A DNA stretch of 64,000 nucleotides, from positions 1,116,001 through 1,180,000 of the forward strand of contig NZ_BDBD01000011.1 of assembly GCF_001612805.1 (NCBI RefSeq), in the 5' to 3' direction. This stretch comes from Nocardia coubleae NBRC 108252. GTDB lineage: Bacteria; Actinomycetota; Actinomycetes; Mycobacteriales; Mycobacteriaceae. A program made the translations under genes and the position numbers. Numbering within the stretch: the first letter of the stretch is position 1; each line of letters opens with the position of its first letter. Below are positions 47,577-56,188 of this stretch, in pieces. The notes beneath the pieces were generated by a model, which was not told where the DNA came from, did no database searches, and worked only from the letters and a program-made list of their open reading frames with translations.

Positions 47577-49934
47577 GTGTTCAACCGTTGGGGCGACCTT
47601 GTCCATCGATTTCGCTTCGCCGTCATCGCGATCGTCGGTGCCGCGCTGCTCGGGCTCGGTGGGTACGGGCTCGGATTGTCCGACCATCTCACCTCGAGCG
47701 GGTGGGACGACCCGGGTTCGGAATCCTCGCAGGGCTCGCGGATCGCCGACCAGGCATTCGGGCGCGACCATACCGCCGACGTCATCGTGCTCTACAACGC
47801 TCCCGACGGTAGGACGATCGACGATCCGGAGTTCAGCGGCACGGTCGTCGCGGGTCTGAACAAGGCACTGGCCGAGCACCCCGACGAGATCGACAAGATC
47901 AACGGCGCCTACTGGCGGGTGGGCGACGCGCCCGCGGTGCCGTCGGTGTTCGGGTCGGCCGACAAGCGGCACGCGTTCGCCTCGGTCGCGCTCGTCGGCG
48001 ACAACGACACCGATCTGCTGCGGAGTTACCGGGCGGTGAGCGACGCCTTCCACATCGACGGTGTGGACGTGGAGGTCTCGGGGCTGCAGGCCATCGGCGG
48101 CACCCTCAACGACACCATCGCCACCGATGTCCACCGGATGGAACTGCTGGCCATTCCCGCTGTGGCGGTGCTCCTGTTCTTCATCTTCGGTGGCGTCGTC
48201 GCCGCCGCGCTGCCGCTGATCATCGGTGGGCTCACCATCTTCGGCGCCAACGGCATCGTCATGGCGATCACGAACTTCACCGACGTCAACTCGTTCGTCT
48301 CCGCCGTGGTGTCGATGATCGGCCTCGGCCTGGCCATCGACTTCGCCTTGTTCATCGTCAGCCGGTTCCGGGAAGAGCTCGCCGCCGGTTACGACACGCG
48401 CGCGGCAGTCCGGCGCACGGTGATGACGGCCGGACGCACCGTCGTCTCCTCGGCGACGATGATCGTCGCCAGCCTCGGCGGCATCCTGCTGTTCCCCCAG
48501 GGCTTTCTCCGCTCGGTCGCCTACGGCACCATCGCGACGGTGTCACTCGCCGCCCTGACCGCGGTGACGATCCTGCCCGCGATGCTGGCCGTGCTCGGGC
48601 CACGGGTGGACATGCTCGGCATCAAACGCTTCCGCAAGACCAAATCCGCCGAGGAGATCGAGAACGGCTTCTGGGGCAGGCTCCCCCGCTGGGTGATGCG
48701 ACACCCCTTGAAGGTGGCGGTGGCGGTCGTCGTCGGGCTGCTGTTGCTGATCATCCCGATCAAGAACCTCGCCTTCGGCGGCATCAACGAGAAATATCTC
48801 CCGCCCGACAACAGCACCCGGCTCGCCCTCGAACACTTCTACGAGGTGTTCCCACTGAAGAAGACCGACCCGATCCAGCTGGTCTTCGTCGGCGAGAACA
48901 CCAACGCCATCGGCGCGGTATGGAAGCAGGCCAACCAGGCGCCCGGGCTCGTCGGCCAGTTCGGCGTGCCGAGCAACACCGGCTCCAACGATCCGGCGGT
49001 ATACCGCACCTCGGCCACCCTGGTCGACCCCACCGGCAACGCCGAGCCGACGATCGACTACCTGCGCGCCATCGACGTACCGGACGGAGTGGACATGTAC
49101 GTCGCGGGGCAGCCCGCGATCATGGCCGACAGCATCGACAGCCTGCTCGACCGGATGCCGCTGATGATCGGGCTGGTCCTGCTCGTCACCACGCTGCTGA
49201 TGTTCCTCACCTTCGGTTCACTGGTGCTGCCGATCAAGGCGGCGCTGATGAACGCCCTCGGGCTCGGTTCCACACTCGGCATCCTGACCTGGATCTTCAT
49301 CGACGGTCACGGCGCCGGGGTACTGAACTTCACGCCACAGCCGATCAGCGCACCGGTGCTCATGCTGATCATCGCGGTGATCTACGGCTTGTCGACCGAT
49401 TACGAGGTCTTCCTGATCTCGCGCATGGTCGAGGCACGCGCCCATGGCGCGTCCACCACCGAAGCCATCCGCACCGGCACCGCGCAGACGGGCCGCATCA
49501 TCACCGCGGCCGCGCTGATCCTGCTCGTCGTCACGGGCGCGTTCGCGTTCTCCGATCTGGTGATGATGCAGTACATCGCCTACGGCATGATCGCGGCGCT
49601 GTTCATCGACGCGACCATCCTTCGCATGCTGCTCGTCCCCGCCATCATGAAACTGCTCGGCGACGACTGCTGGTGGGCGCCCAAGTGGGCCAAGCGAATC
49701 CAGGAAAAGGTCGGGCTGTCCGAACCGAGCCTCGCCGACGAACGACCCGACCGGGACGCGATGGTCGACCTGGTGCGGACGACACCGGTCACCGACCCGC
49801 CGACCATGCGGATGGCCGCGGTGCCCGACAGCAAGTTGGCACGCACACCCCGCCGCCCGCGCACCGTCGCCGAGATCGAAGCCGAAGCCCCGACCCATCG
49901 ACTGGGCCGGATCACCGACCGGCCGCCGAGGTAG
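47577..49934 (+). CDS. MmpL-family membrane exporter
   Basis: 785 aa with the RND/MMPL layout. One N-terminal helix is followed by a large external loop, then helices including GLGLAIDFALFIVSRFREE. A second loop follows (about 410-520), then helices with YGLSTDYEVFLISRMVEA and a charged C-terminal tail. The Asp in each AIDFA/STDYE helix is the proton-relay residue. The GTG at 47577 has AAAGGAG upstream, better than the GTG at 47550. MmpL proteins move lipids or siderophores to the outer envelope, so this may handle a lipidic or toxic intermediate. Controlled, if at all, by operator copy e. Confidence 0.92.
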   Translation: MFNRWGDLVHRFRFAVIAIVGAALLGLGGYGLGLSDHLTSSGWDDPGSESSQGSRIADQAFGRDHTADVIVLYNAPDGRTIDDPEFSGTVVAGLNKALAEHPDEIDKINGAYWRVGDAPAVPSVFGSADKRHAFASVALVGDNDTDLLRSYRAVSDAFHIDGVDVEVSGLQAIGGTLNDTIATDVHRMELLAIPAVAVLLFFIFGGVVAAALPLIIGGLTIFGANGIVMAITNFTDVNSFVSAVVSMIGLGLAIDFALFIVSRFREELAAGYDTRAAVRRTVMTAGRTVVSSATMIVASLGGILLFPQGFLRSVAYGTIATVSLAALTAVTILPAMLAVLGPRVDMLGIKRFRKTKSAEEIENGFWGRLPRWVMRHPLKVAVAVVVGLLLLIIPIKNLAFGGINEKYLPPDNSTRLALEHFYEVFPLKKTDPIQLVFVGENTNAIGAVWKQANQAPGLVGQFGVPSNTGSNDPAVYRTSATLVDPTGNAEPTIDYLRAIDVPDGVDMYVAGQPAIMADSIDSLLDRMPLMIGLVLLVTTLLMFLTFGSLVLPIKAALMNALGLGSTLGILTWIFIDGHGAGVLNFTPQPISAPVLMLIIAVIYGLSTDYEVFLISRMVEARAHGASTTEAIRTGTAQTGRIITAAALILLVVTGAFAFSDLVMMQYIAYGMIAALFIDATILRMLLVPAIMKLLGDDCWWAPKWAKRIQEKVGLSEPSLADERPDRDAMVDLVRTTPVTDPPTMRMAAVPDSKLARTPRRPRTVAEIEAEAPTHRLGRITDRPPR

Positions 49935-49961
49935 CGGAACGGCCGGTGCGGAAGGCGGGTT

Positions 49962-50612
49962 CTATCGCGGTGCGATGAGGGTCAGGGTGGCGTCGATCAG
50001 ATCCTTCGCATGAGCGGGGGTGAAACGCTGCGGCTCCACCGGATACATCAATGCCCAACCGTCGCCCATGGCACTGAGCTGGTCGGACAGGACGTCCGCC
50101 GGAATGTCGTCACGGATCGCGCCGCGCTCCTGCGCGGCGGCCAGCACCGCGGCGTAGTCGGCGCGGAACTTCGCGTAGCGCGTGACGATGACCTCGGCGA
50201 TGCGCGGTTCCGACCGCACCGAGGTGAGCAGCTCCGGCATCAACGGCCAGAACTTCACGTCCTTGCCCAGCTGGAACCATTGCGCCAGCAGCTCGCGGAC
50301 GTCGGTCGTGTCGCGGATCGCCTCGACCATCGCGTCGTAGCGATCGAATCGGCTCAGCACCAGCGCGAGAACCATGTCCTCTTTGTTGGCGAAGTAGTAG
50401 GTGACCGCACCGGTGGTGTACCCGGCGTGCTCGGCGACGCGTCGCATCGACGCCTTGACATAGCCTTCGGCCGCGATCACGGAGGCCGCCGCGTCGAGCA
50501 GCTCCGCGCGCTTGGCCGCGTGATCGCCCGCCGGCCTGCCGCGTTGCGCGGTCGCCACCGCCCCGCCGACTTCGCCCAGCTCCCCCACGCCCTGCTTCTG
50601 TTTCTGCGCCAC
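49962..50612 (-). CDS. TetR-family regulator
   Basis: 216 aa from a GTG at 50612. The HTH is SMRRVAEHAGYTTGAVTYYFANKED, followed by a helical domain with WFQLGKDVKFWPLMPELLTSVRSEPR. No clear ribosome site precedes the GTG; a GTG at 50558 is an alternative, and the open frame goes back to 50735. It is convergent with the MmpL gene and divergent from a small membrane-protein gene, with a perfect 7-5-7 palindrome between. That palindrome recurs at 61835-61853, so both may be its targets. Confidence 0.83.
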   Translation of the reverse strand: MAQKQKQGVGELGEVGGAVATAQRGRPAGDHAAKRAELLDAAASVIAAEGYVKASMRRVAEHAGYTTGAVTYYFANKEDMVLALVLSRFDRYDAMVEAIRDTTDVRELLAQWFQLGKDVKFWPLMPELLTSVRSEPRIAEVIVTRYAKFRADYAAVLAAAQERGAIRDDIPADVLSDQLSAMGDGWALMYPVEPQRFTPAHAKDLIDATLTLIAPR

Positions 50613-50682
50613 GCCAACAGTTTCGCACAGGCATTTCACATAACGACCGTCAGGTAAAGGTATGCCGCGTCGGTGCGCGCGT

Positions 50683-50727
50683 TTGACAGCCCCGATGCGC
50701 CGCCGCATACTCGAACTAGATTCGAGT
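50683..50727 (+). promoter_or_regulatory. Promoter with ACTCGAA-N5-TTCGAGT operator (site A)
   Basis: -35 TTGACA (50683-50688), 17 bp, -10 CATACT (50706-50711). A perfect inverted repeat ACTCGAA-N5-TTCGAGT (50709-50727) starts in the -10 box and covers the start site, the usual place for a TetR repressor. Confidence 0.75.
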
Positions 50728-50757
50728 TCTACCAAACCTCACGAAGGAACCGGTGAA

Positions 50758-50865
50758 ATGGTCGCAGCGGTCGAAGTCCTCCTCATCACCTGCACCATCG
50801 CGATCATCTGGTTCGCCTGCTACGTCGTCTACCGCCTGGTGACCGACGACTCCCCCCGACGCTGA
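50758..50865 (+). CDS. Small single-pass membrane protein (35 aa)
   Basis: A 35-codon frame with ATG at 50758 and AAGGAA upstream, behind a strong, operator-controlled promoter. The peptide is one hydrophobic helix (VLLITCTIAIIWFACYVVYRL) with a polar basic tail. No known family. It could be a membrane-anchored helper of an exporter, such as the nearby MmpL, or a regulator of the divergent TetR's system. The promoter and ribosome site argue that it is real. Confidence 0.6.
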   Translation: MVAAVEVLLITCTIAIIWFACYVVYRLVTDDSPRR

Positions 50866-50943
50866 GCCGTCGGACCGACCTCGTCCCTGCCCCGCGCCGG
50901 CGAGTCGAACCTACGGCCCGCCGGCGTCGCACAGGCACTACGT

Positions 50944-52071
50944 CTAGAGCTCGACCAGGGTGTAGTCGGCGACCTGGCCGCTGAGCAGCCGCAGATGGTC
51001 ATCGGCGGCACCGAAGATCTGGTCGATCACGGTGAGCCGGGCGAAGTAGTGACCGACGGGGTATTCGGCGGTCATGCCGATACCACCGTGCATCTGGATG
51101 GACTCCTGCCCGATGTGCTTGGCGGAGCGGCCGATCTGCAATTTGGCGCGGGAGGCCACGATCGGGTCGATACGCCCTTCGGCCAGACAGGCCGTCGCGT
51201 ACAGCACCATGCTGCGCGCTTCCTCGAGGGAGACGTACATGTCGGCGGCACGCTGGGTGAGCGTCTGGAACTTCGACAATGTCACCCCGAACTGCTTGCG
51301 CGTCTTCAGGTATTCGGTGGTGAGCCGCAGCGACTCCTCCATCGCACCGAGCGCCTCCGCGCACAACGCGGCCTGCGCCCGAACGATGCCCCGTTCGACA
51401 GCCGGGGTCGCGTCGGTGGTGTCACCGAGCAGTTCGGCTGGGGCACCGGCGAATTCGATGTCGGCGGCGCGACCACCGTCATGTGTCCGGTACGACCGCC
51501 TCGCCACCCCCTCAGCCGCGGCGTCCACCAGGAACAGGCCGGTGCCCCCGTCGGGCAGGGCCGCGCTCACCACGAGCTTGTCGGCGCAGTCGCCTCGAAG
51601 CACCGGGTTCTTGCGCCCGTTGATCGTCCATCCACCGTCGTGTTCGGCGGCGGTCGTGGTGACCTCGGTCGACGGCCACCGGATGCCGGGTTCGGTGTGC
51701 GCGAAGGCCAGCAGCAGGGCACCTTCGGCGACCTGGGTCAGCACCTGTTTGCGCTGCACGGCGGTGCCCACTTCGGCGATCAGGCCGCCCGGCACCAGCA
51801 CGCTGTCGAGGATTGGTTCCGGGGCGAGCCTGCGGCCGAGTTCGACCATGACGGCCATGGTTTCGACCGGGCCCGCGCCCATACCGCCGTCGTCTTCGGC
51901 GAAAGCGAGCCCGAGCAGGCCGATCTCGGCCAGCTTGGCCCACACGTCCCGGCTCCAGCCGAGTTCGGAGCCGATCACCTCGGCCCGCTTCTCCGGGTCG
52001 TAGCTGCGAGCGAGCAGTTCGCGGGTGGTGTCACGCAGCAGTTGCTGCTCGTCGTCGAGAGCGAAATCCAT
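50944..52071 (-). CDS. Acyl-CoA dehydrogenase, probable non-catalytic partner
   Basis: 375 aa. FADDDG-type segment reads FAEDDGGMGAGPVE; YLKTRKQFG and QMHGGIGMTAEYPVGHYF are typical. The usual Glu motif reads IFGAADDHL, lacking the base. It follows the next dehydrogenase by 22 bp, which again suggests a heteromeric pair. An alternative is a stand-alone enzyme with another base. Confidence 0.85.
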   Translation of the reverse strand: MDFALDDEQQLLRDTTRELLARSYDPEKRAEVIGSELGWSRDVWAKLAEIGLLGLAFAEDDGGMGAGPVETMAVMVELGRRLAPEPILDSVLVPGGLIAEVGTAVQRKQVLTQVAEGALLLAFAHTEPGIRWPSTEVTTTAAEHDGGWTINGRKNPVLRGDCADKLVVSAALPDGGTGLFLVDAAAEGVARRSYRTHDGGRAADIEFAGAPAELLGDTTDATPAVERGIVRAQAALCAEALGAMEESLRLTTEYLKTRKQFGVTLSKFQTLTQRAADMYVSLEEARSMVLYATACLAEGRIDPIVASRAKLQIGRSAKHIGQESIQMHGGIGMTAEYPVGHYFARLTVIDQIFGAADDHLRLLSGQVADYTLVEL

Positions 52072-52093
52072 GGGATCGACTCACAATCTGTGT

Positions 52094-53266
52094 TCAGAGA
52101 CCAAGGATGGTCGAGGCGATGATGCTGCGCTGCACCTCGTTGGACCCTCCGTAGATGGACGTCTTGCGGTAGTTGAGGTAGGTGGCGGTGCTGCGCTGCG
52201 CCCATTGCGGACTAGCGATCTGCGCGCCCGCGTCGAACGGGAGCGAGTCCGGCCCGGCGATATCCACCAGCAGCTCCGTCGCCGCCTGCTGCAACTCGGT
52301 GCCGCGCAGCTTCAACACCGACGACGCCGGGTTCGGCTTACCGTCGGCAGAACCCGACACCACCCGCAGGAGCGTCAATTCCAGTGCCAGCAGCTGGTTT
52401 TCGAGCTCCGCCAGCCGTGCGGCGAACAACGGATCCGCCAGCAGCGTGCCGCCCGCCGTCTTCGTCTGCGCGGCACGTTCCTTGGCCAGCGCGAGGGCCA
52501 CCTTCGTCCGCCCCACCGCGGTGATGCCGGTGCGCTCGTTGCCGAGCAGGAACTTGGCGTAGGTCCAGCCCTGGTTCTCTTCGCCGACGAGCTGGTCGGC
52601 GGGCACCCGCACATTGTCGAAGAACACCTCGTTGACCTCGAAGCCGCCGTCGATCAACTCGATCGGCCGGACCGTGATGCCGGGCGAGGTCAACTCGATG
52701 AGCAGGAACGAGATGCCCGCCTGCTTCTTCGCGTTCGGGTCGGTGCGGACCAGGCAGAAGATCCAGTCCGCCCACTGGCCCATCGTCGTCCAGGTCTTCT
52801 GGCCGTTGACGACATAACTGTCACCGTCACGCACCGCGGTGGTGCGCAGCGAGGCGAGGTCGGATCCGGCCTCCGGCTCAGAAAAGCCCTGGCACCACCA
52901 GATGTCGAGATTCGCCGTCGACGGCAGGAATCGCTGCTTGAGTTCCTGGGAACCGAAGGTGGCGATCACCGGACCGACCATGTTCACGTTGAAGGTCAGC
53001 GGTTCGGGAACCGAGGCCAGCTGCATCTCGTCGTGCCAGATGTGGCGTTGCGTCGCCGACCACTGCTGACCACCCCACTCCACCGGCCAGTTCGGCACCG
53101 CCAGCCCGTGCGCGTTGAGCGTCTGCTGGCAGGCCACGACCTCCGCTTTGGTCAGCTCCTCCCCCTGCCGCACCTTCTCGCGAATCTCCGCGGGAATCTC
53201 CGTCCGGAAGAACTCCCGCAGTTTGTCGCGAAAGGCGGTCTCGTCGGCGGTCAAAGCCAATTTCAT
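52094..53266 (-). CDS. Acyl-CoA dehydrogenase, probable partner of 50944-52071
   Basis: 390 aa. WCQGFSEPEAGSDLASLRTTA, NGQKTWTTMGQWADW and the closing IYGGSNEVQRSIIASTILGL. The position of the short-chain base is Gly (Y-G-G-S), as in the alpha subunits of ChsE/FadE28-29-like enzymes. The ATG at 53266 is chosen at MKLALTADE, the normal start. Substrate probably bulky or branched. Confidence 0.87.
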   Translation of the reverse strand: MKLALTADETAFRDKLREFFRTEIPAEIREKVRQGEELTKAEVVACQQTLNAHGLAVPNWPVEWGGQQWSATQRHIWHDEMQLASVPEPLTFNVNMVGPVIATFGSQELKQRFLPSTANLDIWWCQGFSEPEAGSDLASLRTTAVRDGDSYVVNGQKTWTTMGQWADWIFCLVRTDPNAKKQAGISFLLIELTSPGITVRPIELIDGGFEVNEVFFDNVRVPADQLVGEENQGWTYAKFLLGNERTGITAVGRTKVALALAKERAAQTKTAGGTLLADPLFAARLAELENQLLALELTLLRVVSGSADGKPNPASSVLKLRGTELQQAATELLVDIAGPDSLPFDAGAQIASPQWAQRSTATYLNYRKTSIYGGSNEVQRSIIASTILGL

Positions 53267-53354
53267 CGCGCGCACCGGCTTCCCTCGCCGGCACCCGGCG
53301 AAGCGATCGTGAACTGCGTCATGTCTACCTCCAGATTTCTTGCGGGAGAAACGA

Positions 53355-54533
53355 TCAACGGAAGGCACCGATACCGGTGAGCGCCTTGCCGATGGAAAGC
53401 TGATGCATCTCGCTTGTGCCCTCGTAGGTCAACACCGATTCCAGATTGTTCGCGTGCCGAAGGGGCGAGTACTCGAGGGTTATTCCGCTGGCGCCGAGGA
53501 TCGTCCGGCATTCCCTGGCTATCCCGATGGCCTCGCGGACATTGTTGAGTTTGCCGAGGCTGATCTGTTCGGGCCGCAACTGCCCGGCGTCCTTGAGCCT
53601 GCCCAGGCGCAGGGCGAGCAGCATTCCCTTGCCGAGTTCGAGTGTCATGTCGGCCAGCTTTGCCTGAGTCAGCTGGAAGCTCGCCAGCGAGCGATCGAAC
53701 ACCTCACGAGTTCGCGCGTATTCGAGGGCGGTCTCCAGGCTGTCGCGGGCGGCGCCGAGCGCACCGAACACGATGCCGAAACGGGCTTCGTTCAGGCACG
53801 ACAGCGGTGCGCCAAGCGAATTCGCTTGCGGCAGCTGGGCCGACGCGGGCAGGCGGACCTCGTCGAGGATCAGTTCCGAGGTGATCGAAGCACGCAAGGA
53901 GAGCTTGTTCGCGATGTCGCGGGTCTCGAAACCGGGTGTGCCGCGGGGTACGAGGAAGCCGCGCACGCCGTCGTCGGTCTGCGCCCACACCGTGGCGATA
54001 TCGGCAGAGCCGCCATTGGTGATCCACATCTTGGTTCCGGTGAGAATCCAATCTGTGCCGTCGCGCCGCGCCCGGGTCCGCATGCCCGCCGGGTTCGAGC
54101 CGAAATCAGGTTCGGTGAGCCCGAAGCAACCGATCGCCTCGCCTGCGGCCAGACGGGGCAACCATTCGTTCTTCTGTTCTTCGGAGCCGTAGCGATGGAT
54201 CGAGAACATCGACAGTGATCCCTGCACGGAGACAAAACTGCGGAATCCGCTGTCGGCCGCTTCGAGTTCGAGACAGGCGAGACCGTAGCTCACCGCATTG
54301 GTTCCCGCACACCCGTAACCGTCCAGGTGCATGCCGAGCAGACCCAATCTGCCGAATTCGCGGGCGATCTCGCGGGGCAGAGTGGCCGATTCGAAGCTGT
54401 GGGCGATTGTCGGCCGGAGGTGTTCGCGGGCGAACTCGCGCACGGTCGTCTGGATGTCGCGCTCGTCATCGTCGAGCATCTCGTCGATGCCGAACAGCCC
54501 GAGCGGCGTACTGCGCGCAGACACGGTGGTCAC
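53355..54533 (-). CDS. Acyl-CoA dehydrogenase, glutaryl-CoA dehydrogenase-like
   Basis: 392 aa. Unlike its neighbours it has the full base motif TYEGTSEMHQLSIGKALTG, in the wording of glutaryl-CoA dehydrogenase, and the FGLTEPDFGSNPAGM segment. It may dehydrogenate, and perhaps decarboxylate, a dicarboxylic acyl-CoA. The GTG at 54533 has AGGAGG six bases upstream. Upstream lies half of the TetR operator seen before the thiolase operon (54550-54567). Confidence 0.87.
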   Translation of the reverse strand: MTTVSARSTPLGLFGIDEMLDDDERDIQTTVREFAREHLRPTIAHSFESATLPREIAREFGRLGLLGMHLDGYGCAGTNAVSYGLACLELEAADSGFRSFVSVQGSLSMFSIHRYGSEEQKNEWLPRLAAGEAIGCFGLTEPDFGSNPAGMRTRARRDGTDWILTGTKMWITNGGSADIATVWAQTDDGVRGFLVPRGTPGFETRDIANKLSLRASITSELILDEVRLPASAQLPQANSLGAPLSCLNEARFGIVFGALGAARDSLETALEYARTREVFDRSLASFQLTQAKLADMTLELGKGMLLALRLGRLKDAGQLRPEQISLGKLNNVREAIGIARECRTILGASGITLEYSPLRHANNLESVLTYEGTSEMHQLSIGKALTGIGAFR

Positions 54534-54549
54534 GTCGAGCCTCCTGGTA

Positions 54550-54567
54550 ACTAAGCGCTTGTTCACC
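54550..54567 (-). promoter_or_regulatory. Half-conserved copy of the region B TetR operator
   Basis: ACTAAGC-GCTT (54550-54560) is identical to the left part of 27136-27146, plus one more G, but the right arm is degraded (GTTCACC for GCTTAGT). It lies 17 bp before the GTG of the dehydrogenase. It may be a weak site. Confidence 0.45.
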
Positions 54568-54612
54568 TCATGGTGCTACAGCGATTCGACAGCCGTCAAG
54601 CCGGGGGCCGGG

Positions 54613-55278
54613 TCAGCCGAGACTGAAGGGCTGTCCCCACAGCGTCACCCAGCTGGTGACGCTGTCGGTGACGATTTCGACGCTGACGAAGGCTCTGGCC
54701 TGGGCGTAGCCGCCACAGCCGGTCAGGCCGATGGTCTGATCGGCCCAGGCGACCGAGCCTGCGTCCCCGGTGAATTCGTTGTAGACCTTGTGCGACTCGT
54801 TGCCGAAGTCGTCGGCCTTTTCCCGGTCGAGGATGTAGAAGGACTTCGCCTGCCCCGGCCCGAGCGACAACTCGCCGCTGGTACTGGCACCGAGACTCGC
54901 GTTACCCTCCCAGTCCGAGGCGCCTTCGACGCCGCCGCCTGCACCACCACCAGCGATATTGACCTGGCAGCCAACGGTGTAACCGGGAATGATGAGCCCG
55001 TAGGTGCCCGCACCCGCACCCGCGAGTTCCACCTGGGCAGTGCCCGAAACCCAGGCGTTACGGTGCGCCGGGGTCGACCCGAGCGATGGATTGATGTTGG
55101 CGGATTCGCCGACGAGCCGGACCGTGACCACGGTGCCGTCGGAGAGGGTCTTGACCATCTCACCGCCCGGGAGCGGCACGAATGTGTCGGCACCGGCGGG
55201 CGTAGTGGCGAGCAGGCCGAGCGCCAGGGCGGCGACAGCACCGAAGCTGGTGCGCGCGAGATTCTTTCGGTTGAACAT
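54613..55278 (-). CDS. MspA-family outer-membrane porin
   Basis: 221 aa. The signal peptide is MFNRKNLARTSFGAVAALAL and continues to ATTPAGA, with cleavage before DTFVPL. The mature part shows the MspA hallmarks VTVRLVGESANINPSL, AWVSGTAQV, YTVGCQVNI, FGNESHKV and GCGGYAQARAFVSVEI. MspA proteins form octameric pores across the mycolate outer membrane. Adjacent porin genes in Nocardia farcinica (NfpA/NfpB) make a mixed channel, and the next gene could be the partner. 71 bp from it. Confidence 0.92.
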   Translation of the reverse strand: MFNRKNLARTSFGAVAALALGLLATTPAGADTFVPLPGGEMVKTLSDGTVVTVRLVGESANINPSLGSTPAHRNAWVSGTAQVELAGAGAGTYGLIIPGYTVGCQVNIAGGGAGGGVEGASDWEGNASLGASTSGELSLGPGQAKSFYILDREKADDFGNESHKVYNEFTGDAGSVAWADQTIGLTGCGGYAQARAFVSVEIVTDSVTSWVTLWGQPFSLG

Positions 55279-55349
55279 GGGGGTACACCTTCGGATTCGG
55301 TTTCGCGGACGCGAAAGAAAGACAGGTAGTCGGAGGCGAGAAACGGGGT

Positions 55350-56027
55350 TCAGCCGATGCTGAACGGCGCACCGTAAAGAGTTGTCTTCGAATAGTGGTC
55401 ACCGATGATCTCGACCACCGTGTAGGCGCGGGCCTGGGCGTACCCCGCACAGCCTTGTATCTCGATCTCGGCGTCCTGATATTCCACCGAGTATCGGCCC
55501 GGCCGCAGAATGTCCTTGTAATCGATCTGGACGAATTTCACCTCACCCGGACCGAGATTCACCCCGATCGAGCCGCCCGCGCTCACCCCACCGGTGGAGA
55601 TGCCACCGGACACCCCGGCACCGATCGCGTCGTCGGCGATGCTCACCTGGCAACCGACCAGATACCCCGTGTTCAGCTGCGATGCGCCGTGCGTGGAGGA
55701 ATTGTTGCTACCCGGAATACCGGCGGGACCATTTGTCGGACCTACTTCACCCTCCGGTGTCGCGGTGACATCGGCGATCGCGTTACCCGAGACCCAGACC
55801 ACCCGTCCAGCACCATTGGCCGCCATGGAAGGCGAGACGATCGCGTGTTCGCCGGTGCGGGTCAGCGTCACCCCCGGGCCCGCCTTCGACCCGTCCGGCA
55901 GCGGCACGAACGTATCCGCGGTCGCCGCGGTCGGCATCAGCACACCGATGGCTACCACACCGATTCCGGACAGTCCGGCGACTGCGGCACAGCGACCGGT
56001 TCGGACCCGAGTCCAACGAGAAATCAT
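55350..56027 (-). CDS. MspA-family outer-membrane porin, second subunit
   Basis: 225 aa from the ATG at 56027 (a TTG at 56036 is too near the GGAG). Signal peptide to about ATAATA, then DTFVPLPDGSKAGPGVTL, VVWVSGNAIADV, TGYLVGCQVSI and the GCAGYAQARAYTVVEI end. The mature part is a little longer than its neighbour's, with a Gly/Ser-rich insert (about 95-115). Its promoter holds operator copy f, so outer-membrane permeability appears to be part of the region C regulon. Confidence 0.92.
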   Translation of the reverse strand: MISRWTRVRTGRCAAVAGLSGIGVVAIGVLMPTAATADTFVPLPDGSKAGPGVTLTRTGEHAIVSPSMAANGAGRVVWVSGNAIADVTATPEGEVGPTNGPAGIPGSNNSSTHGASQLNTGYLVGCQVSIADDAIGAGVSGGISTGGVSAGGSIGVNLGPGEVKFVQIDYKDILRPGRYSVEYQDAEIEIQGCAGYAQARAYTVVEIIGDHYSKTTLYGAPFSIG

Positions 56028-56129
56028 GATGATCAAATCTCCTTTGCACGTGCTGGACCGCCAGCCATTTCAGAAATGGGGCTGCCGGAAATACCGTCGA
56101 CCGCTTTCCGTGTCGAGGTGGCGTGCATC

Positions 56130-56173
56130 ACTGTAGTGAGAACTATGCGTTCACACAACAGTTGTTGTGAAAA
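56130..56173 (-). promoter_or_regulatory. 24-bp operator, copy f, and porin promoter
   Basis: Operator TTCACACAAC-N4-GTTGTGAAAA (56150-56173). On the minus strand TTGTGT (56158-56153), 17 bp and TACAGT (56135-56130) form the promoter, with the shared TACAGTGA string. The start site would be near 56123, about 96 nt before the porin ATG. Confidence 0.75.
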
Positions 56174-56188
56174 TTATCCGGGTCGTAT

